NCBI RefSeq assembly: GCF_900115745.1
Contig: NZ_FOXP01000009.1
Coordinates: 118,646-182,645, forward strand
Source: Sphingomonas rubra
Lineage (GTDB): Bacteria; Pseudomonadota; Alphaproteobacteria; Sphingomonadales; Sphingomonadaceae
Reading direction: 5' to 3'
Length of the DNA stretch: 64,000 bases
This document shows positions 60,387 through 64,000 of the stretch, in pieces. The notes under the pieces were generated by a model. The model was not told the origin of the DNA, made no database searches, and worked only from the letters and a program-made list of their open reading frames with translations. The position numbers and the translations under genes were made by a program. The first letter of the stretch is position 1; every line of letters starts with the position of its first letter.

Positions 60387-60513
60387 GCGGGTTCGTGTTC
60401 CGCGAGGGGCACCACGTCTCCAGAGCAGGAGCGGAGGCGACTAAGCCGAAAGCGCTTTGGCGTGGGCGGCCCAACGTGGGGTTCCTTCCGGCGGGAAATC
60501 GCGGCGGCGTAAA
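60387..60513 (+). repeat. Degenerate copy of tRNA-Thr 3' end and downstream sequence (copy 2)
   Basis: GCGGGTTCGTGTTCCGC folds as a T-arm and is followed by GAGGGGCACCA (ending 60414), close to the AAGCGGCACCA end of the intact tRNA. The next 100 bases align to 58064-58169 (TCTCCAGAGCAGGAGCGG, GCCGAAAGCGCTT, GGCGTGGG, ACGTGGGGTT, CCTTCCGG, GGCGGCGTAA). No tRNA 5' half is present. The rest of the 60376-60784 gap holds no gene that I can support. Confidence 0.6.
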
Positions 60514-60784
60514 CGAAGGTTTGATCCCTGCATCCTCTAGCGACGAGCTTGGCCGTCAAGCGGCGCGCGTGCGAGTTGGGCGGAGCCGTTCAGACCCATG
60601 TTCGGTCATTGAGAGTTGCGAAGCCGCTCACCGGTTTCGGTCACTCGTTCAGCTTGCGGTGGCCGGCTCAGATCGACGACGTGTCTACCGCCCCAGCTCG
60701 GATTTGTATTGAGCTGCTGCCACCAAGGGCGTGCGTGCGTTAGCGCATGAGAGATCGATTGCGCGCGAACGATGGAGTACGAAC

Positions 60785-61792
60785 ATGAGAGCGATGGTCC
60801 TGCGCAGCCCTACGGGGCTGGATCGGCTGGCACTGGAGGAACGCCCCGATCCCGGCGTACCCGGCGCGGGCGAAATCCGCGTGTCACTACACGGCAGCTC
60901 GCTCAACTTTCACGACCTCGGCGTCGCAACGGGCCGGATGCCAACAGCGGACGGGCGCATCCCCTTGGCCGATGGTGCCGGCGTCGTCGACGCGGTCGGT
61001 GCGGGTGTAACCGAGTTCCGGCCGGGAGACGGCGTTGTCTCCTGCTTCTTCCCGGACTGGCAGGATGGTCCGCCCACCGTCGGCGACTTCCGCCGCACAC
61101 CGGGCGACGGGATCGACGGCTTTGCGCAGGAGCATGTCGTCCTGCCTGCCTCCGCGTTCACGCTTGTTCCTCGCGGCTACGATGCCGTGGAGGCCGCAAC
61201 GATCACGACGGCTGGGCTCACTGCATGGCGAGCCCTGGTCGTCGACGGCAAGCTCAAGGCCGGTGACACCGTACTTCTGCTCGGAACCGGCGGCGTATCG
61301 ATTTGGGCGCTCCAGATTGCCAAGCTGATGGGGGCGACAGTGGCGATCACGTCGTCGTCCAACGAGAAGCTGGAGCGTGCGCGAGATCTCGGAGCCGACC
61401 ACGTCCTCAATTATCGCGAGCAGCCCGAATGGGGCCGCGCCATTTCCGACTGGACCGGCGGGCGTGGGGTCGACCATGTCATTGAGGTAGGCGGGCCGGG
61501 TACGCTGGCCCAGTCCATCGCTGCGGTACGCGTCGGCGGGCACATCTCGCTGATCGGCGTGCTGACCGGCAGCGCCGGCGAGGTGCCGACCGCCGCGCTG
61601 ATGGCGAAGCAGGCGCGGCTGCAGGGCCTGATCGTCGGCAGCCGGCGCGAGCAGCAGGACTTCGTTCGCGCCCTCGATGCCAGCGGCATCCGGCCTGTCG
61701 TGGATCGCCGCTTCCCGCTCGCGAAATTGGCAGACGCGTTCCGCTTCGAGATGGATGCAACGCACTTCGGCAAGATCGGCGTCGAATGGTGA
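60785..61792 (+). CDS. Zinc-independent MDR-family alcohol dehydrogenase/quinone reductase
   Basis: A 335-residue medium-chain dehydrogenase. N-terminal part MRAMVLRSPTGLDRLALEER; the nucleotide-binding motif LLLGTGGVSIWALQIAKLMG and AITSSSNEKLERARDLGADH are clear. The structural- and catalytic-zinc cysteines of alcohol dehydrogenases are missing (SSLNFHDLGV in place of the Cys-ligand motif), so it is of the zinc-free subgroup. The ATG at 60785 begins the conserved start; the GTG at 60731 is not conserved. Substrate unknown; an aldo/keto reductase follows. Confidence 0.86.
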   Translation: MRAMVLRSPTGLDRLALEERPDPGVPGAGEIRVSLHGSSLNFHDLGVATGRMPTADGRIPLADGAGVVDAVGAGVTEFRPGDGVVSCFFPDWQDGPPTVGDFRRTPGDGIDGFAQEHVVLPASAFTLVPRGYDAVEAATITTAGLTAWRALVVDGKLKAGDTVLLLGTGGVSIWALQIAKLMGATVAITSSSNEKLERARDLGADHVLNYREQPEWGRAISDWTGGRGVDHVIEVGGPGTLAQSIAAVRVGGHISLIGVLTGSAGEVPTAALMAKQARLQGLIVGSRREQQDFVRALDASGIRPVVDRRFPLAKLADAFRFEMDATHFGKIGVEW

Positions 61793-61873
61793 GCCGTTCG
61801 AGCCGAGATCCGGCGCGCTAGGCGACTTCCTGCGAAACCGTTCGTTTGGTCCGCAACCCAGACCGCGAGAACG

Positions 61874-62857
61874 ATGATGGACTATACCAAGCTCGGCAGC
61901 ACCGGCCTCGACATATCAAGGCTGTGCCTCGGCTGTATGACATACGGCACACCCAGCCGCGGCAACCACGCCTGGACGCTCGACGAGGAGGCAAGCCGGC
62001 CTATCCTGCGCAGAGCGGTCGAAGCCGGCATCAACTTCTTCGACACCGCCAACGTCTATTCGGACGGCACGTCGGAGGAGATCGTCGGCCGTGCGCTGAA
62101 GGAATACACCCGCCGCGACGAGGTGGTGATCGCCACCAAGGTTCATGGCCGGATGCGCCCCGGTGCCAACGGCGCAGGTCTCAGCCGCAAGGCGATCATG
62201 ACCGAGATCGACGCGAGCCTCGCGCGCCTCGGCACCGACTATGTCGATCTCTACCAGATCCACCGCTTCGACCATGAGGTGCCGATCGAAGAGACGCTGG
62301 AAGCGCTTCACGACGTCGTGAAAGCGGGCAAGGCGCGCTACATCGGCGCGTCGTCGATGTACGCTTGGCAGTTCGCGACGATGCTCCACGCGTCGGAAGC
62401 GAACGGCTGGACCCGGTTCGTGACAATGCAGGACTATCTGAACCTGCTCTACCGGGAGGAGGAGCGTGAGATGCTGCCGCTGTGCGCGGCCGAGGGCATC
62501 GGCGTGATCCCGTGGAGCCCGCTGGCGCGTGGCCGTCTCACCCGCAATTGGGACGACACGACCGAGCGCTCGCAAACCGACGAGTTCGGCAGCACGCTCT
62601 ACGCACACACAGCGGATGCGGATCGCAAGGTCGTAGAGGCGGTGGCCACGATCGCTGCCGAACGCGGCGTCCCGCGCGCGCAGGTGGCGCTCGCCTGGGT
62701 ACTGGCGAAGCCCGAGGTCTCGGCGCCGATCATCGGTGCATCAAAGAATACCCATCTCGACGACGCTATCGCCGCACTGGAGCTTGGGCTCACAGAGGGA
62801 GAGATCGCGCGCATGGAGGCGCCCTACGTCCCTCACGCGATCGTCGGCTTCTCGTAA
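61874..62857 (+). CDS. Aldo/keto reductase
   Basis: A 327-residue TIM-barrel reductase. The catalytic tetrad can be seen as FFDTANVYSDG (Asp, Tyr), VIATKVHGR (Lys) and DLYQIHRFD (His). The segment CLGCMTYGTP and the NADP-binding IIGASKNTHLDDAIAAL at the C-terminus are typical. It lies 81 bases after the MDR dehydrogenase on the same strand, so the two may act on related carbonyls. The gap 62858-63150 has no recognised gene. Confidence 0.9.
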   Translation: MMDYTKLGSTGLDISRLCLGCMTYGTPSRGNHAWTLDEEASRPILRRAVEAGINFFDTANVYSDGTSEEIVGRALKEYTRRDEVVIATKVHGRMRPGANGAGLSRKAIMTEIDASLARLGTDYVDLYQIHRFDHEVPIEETLEALHDVVKAGKARYIGASSMYAWQFATMLHASEANGWTRFVTMQDYLNLLYREEEREMLPLCAAEGIGVIPWSPLARGRLTRNWDDTTERSQTDEFGSTLYAHTADADRKVVEAVATIAAERGVPRAQVALAWVLAKPEVSAPIIGASKNTHLDDAIAALELGLTEGEIARMEAPYVPHAIVGFS

Positions 62858-63167
62858 CCCACGATGCGCACGGCTATGCAGGTGACCCCGAAGTCATTCG
62901 TTCACTCCCTGCATCAGGACGGTCGGTGGGCAATGACCCATTAACCGACATTCGAGCGGTCCTGTATGACTACCCACTTCGGACGTTCGTTAAACTGACG
63001 GGCGCGGCAGATGGGTTCCCTCATGCGGCCTTTAGGAAGTAGGCTGGTGATCCTAGGGTCGCTTGCACAGTTCTAGCCGCGGCGTGACGGCCTTGACCTA
63101 AGCAGCACTAACAAACGCCGCCGGACGTCCGCATCGTCGCGACCGCCCCGCTAGGGCTCAGACTCAT

Positions 63168-63919
63168 TCACAGCCAGAAGGCGACGGCGGTGGCGAGCGC
63201 TACGCCTGACAGGAAGTTGGCGGCGAGTTTGTCGTAGCGGGTGGCGACGCGGCGAAAGTCCTTGAGGCGGCAGAAGGCGTTCTCGATGAGGTGCCGGCCG
63301 CGGTAGCGGTCCTTGTCGTAGCGGATGGCTCTCTTTCGGTTGCGTCTGCCGGGGATGACCGGAATGGCGCCCGCCTCGCGCAGCGACTGGCGGAGCCGGT
63401 CGGCATCGTAGCCCTTGTCGGCCAGCAGGTAGCGCATGCGGCTGGCGCGTTCGAGGAGCGCAGGCGCTGCCTTGATGTCGCTGACGTTGCCGGACGTCAG
63501 CATCAGCGCGTAGGGACGACCGATGACGTCGGTGAGCGCATGGACCTTGGTCGTCCAGCCACCACGCGAGCGGCCGATCGCCTGGTGCGAGCGCCCCCTT
63601 TTGCGCCAAATGCGGCACGCTGCGCCTTCACGTAGGTGCTGTCGATTGCGGTGCTCCTCGTCACCGCGCCCGCGTCCACCAGCGCATCCAGCAGCTTGAG
63701 CCAGAAGCCCCGGTGCGACCAGCGGTTGAACCGGTTGTAGACCGTCGTCGAGGGCCCGTAGTCGGCCGGGCAGTCGCACCAGCGACAGCCGACCTTCAGC
63801 ACATGCAGGATGCCGGAGATCACCCGCCGGTCGTCCACCCGTCGCGCTCCAGGCTGGTTCCTGGGTAGGTGCGGCTCGATCGCCGCCCACGCTTCATCCG
63901 ACAACCAGAACAGCGCCAT
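63168..63919 (-). CDS. IS5-family transposase, two frames joined by -1 frameshift
   Basis: The first frame (from the ATG at 63919, MALFWLSDEAWAAIEPHLP) holds the N-terminal domain and the first catalytic Asp region AIDSTYVKAQRAAFGAKG. The second frame continues QAIGRSRGGWTTKVHAL, then LLADKGYDADRL (second Asp) and RHLIENAFCRLKDFRRVATRYDK (catalytic Glu). The frames overlap at AAAAGGGGG (minus strand, 63594-63602), a fitting -1 slip site. The fused product would be about 250 residues. All DDE residues are present, so it may be active. Confidence 0.87.
63594..63602 (-). other. Probable -1 ribosomal frameshift site of the transposase
   Basis: AAAAGGGGG on the minus strand, read as GCA-AAA-GGG-GGC in the first frame and CGC-AAA-AGG-GGG in the second. 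The second frame is one base earlier, so a -1 slip at A-AAA-GGG joins the two transposase halves. Such heptamers drive programmed frameshifting in IS5/IS427 relatives. Confidence 0.6.
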
Positions 63920-64000
63920 GCCCACACTCCCGTGACCCACGCCCACAGTGAATCAGGAAAGCCGCTCCGCCTCAACCCGCTGATTGGGTTTGAGCCCTAG

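Larger units (their letters stand above)
63154..63997 (-). mobile_element. IS5-family (IS427-like) insertion sequence
   Basis: It is about 844 bp long. The left end GGGCTCAGACTCATT and the inverted right end GGGCTCAAACCCAAT match at most positions. A TA dinucleotide flanks both sides (CTA before 63154 and TAG after 63997), consistent with a TA target duplication. The transposase is in two overlapping frames on the minus strand. The IS reaches the last bases of the window. Confidence 0.85.

Noticed and set aside
60731..60784. Upstream GTG start for the MDR dehydrogenase
   Set aside because: The extra 18 residues do not look like the family N-terminus, and the ATG at 60785 begins the conserved MRAMVL.
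62858..63150. A frame reading NDPLTDIRAVLYDYPLRTFV as a gene after the aldo/keto reductase
   Set aside because: It continues from an out-of-frame reading of the reductase with no start or ribosome-binding site of its own; possibly a decayed fragment, but not supportable.

Overview
The window is GC-rich, densely packed chromosomal DNA from an alphaproteobacterium, most probably a Sphingomonas-like member of the Sphingomonadaceae. This is inferred from gene content and order: rpmF-plsX-fabH-ihfA-merR, nusB-thiL, a CcrM-type methyltransferase beside rnhB, a split three-gene pntAA/pntAB/pntB transhydrogenase with a small aa3 oxidase subunit IV in front, a giant NAD-glutamate dehydrogenase, and a PAS_5 protein. 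No rRNA gene or CRISPR array is visible; there is one tRNA (Thr, CGT).

Layout. 1-1909: end of ftsX, a YdcF-like protein and plsC. 1885-3007: lipoprotein and a yefM-yoeB toxin-antitoxin pair with operator and terminator. 3009-5062: thiC under a TPP riboswitch. 5098-7202: two Tat-exported ferritin-like proteins. 7390-10318: rpmF/plsX/fabH/ihfA/merR. 10496-14076: M28 peptidase, metallo-beta-lactamase-fold hydrolase and bestrophin-like channel. 14125-17904: folP, ccrM, rnhB, thiD. 18077-22332: tyrosine/homogentisate catabolism (Rieske protein, maiA, hmgA, hppD) with a divergent MarR regulator and a palindromic operator. 22367-29645: pdeM, msrA, aspartate aminotransferase, pabBC, an SDR and a sigma-54 activator. 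29766-34229: transhydrogenase operon interrupted by a DUF559 element. 34512-42609: DAACS symporter, hppA, thiL, nusB, hisD, hisG. 42679-47185: small stress and metabolic genes. 47318-51779: cobS and cobT, split by a Phd/PIN toxin-antitoxin pair. 51883-57819: NAD-glutamate dehydrogenase and a PAS_5 protein. 57975-64000: tRNA-Thr followed by an accessory-looking stretch (PD-(D/E)XK nuclease, zinc-ribbon protein, lone receiver, two oxidoreductases, an IS5-type element), with a degenerate second copy of the tRNA 3' end.

Three families of dispersed palindromic repeats lie between genes, each with its own preference. Family A (20514-20650, 31013-31476, 39445-39587) sits inside operons and has long terminal inverted repeats. 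The 31013-31476 copy carries a DUF559 (Vsr-like) nuclease gene, so the family looks like an autonomous element with short MITE-like relatives; this is the most interesting structure in the window. Family B (five copies) lies mostly between convergent genes, like two-way punctuation. Family C (four copies) lies mostly between co-directional genes.

Functional themes: thiamine synthesis (thiC, thiD, thiL), folate synthesis (folP, pabBC), histidine synthesis (hisG, hisD), fatty acid and phospholipid initiation (plsX, fabH, plsC), NADPH and PPi energetics (pnt, hppA), and tyrosine breakdown. Two toxin-antitoxin pairs, an IS and the tRNA-adjacent region are the clearest signs of gene transfer.
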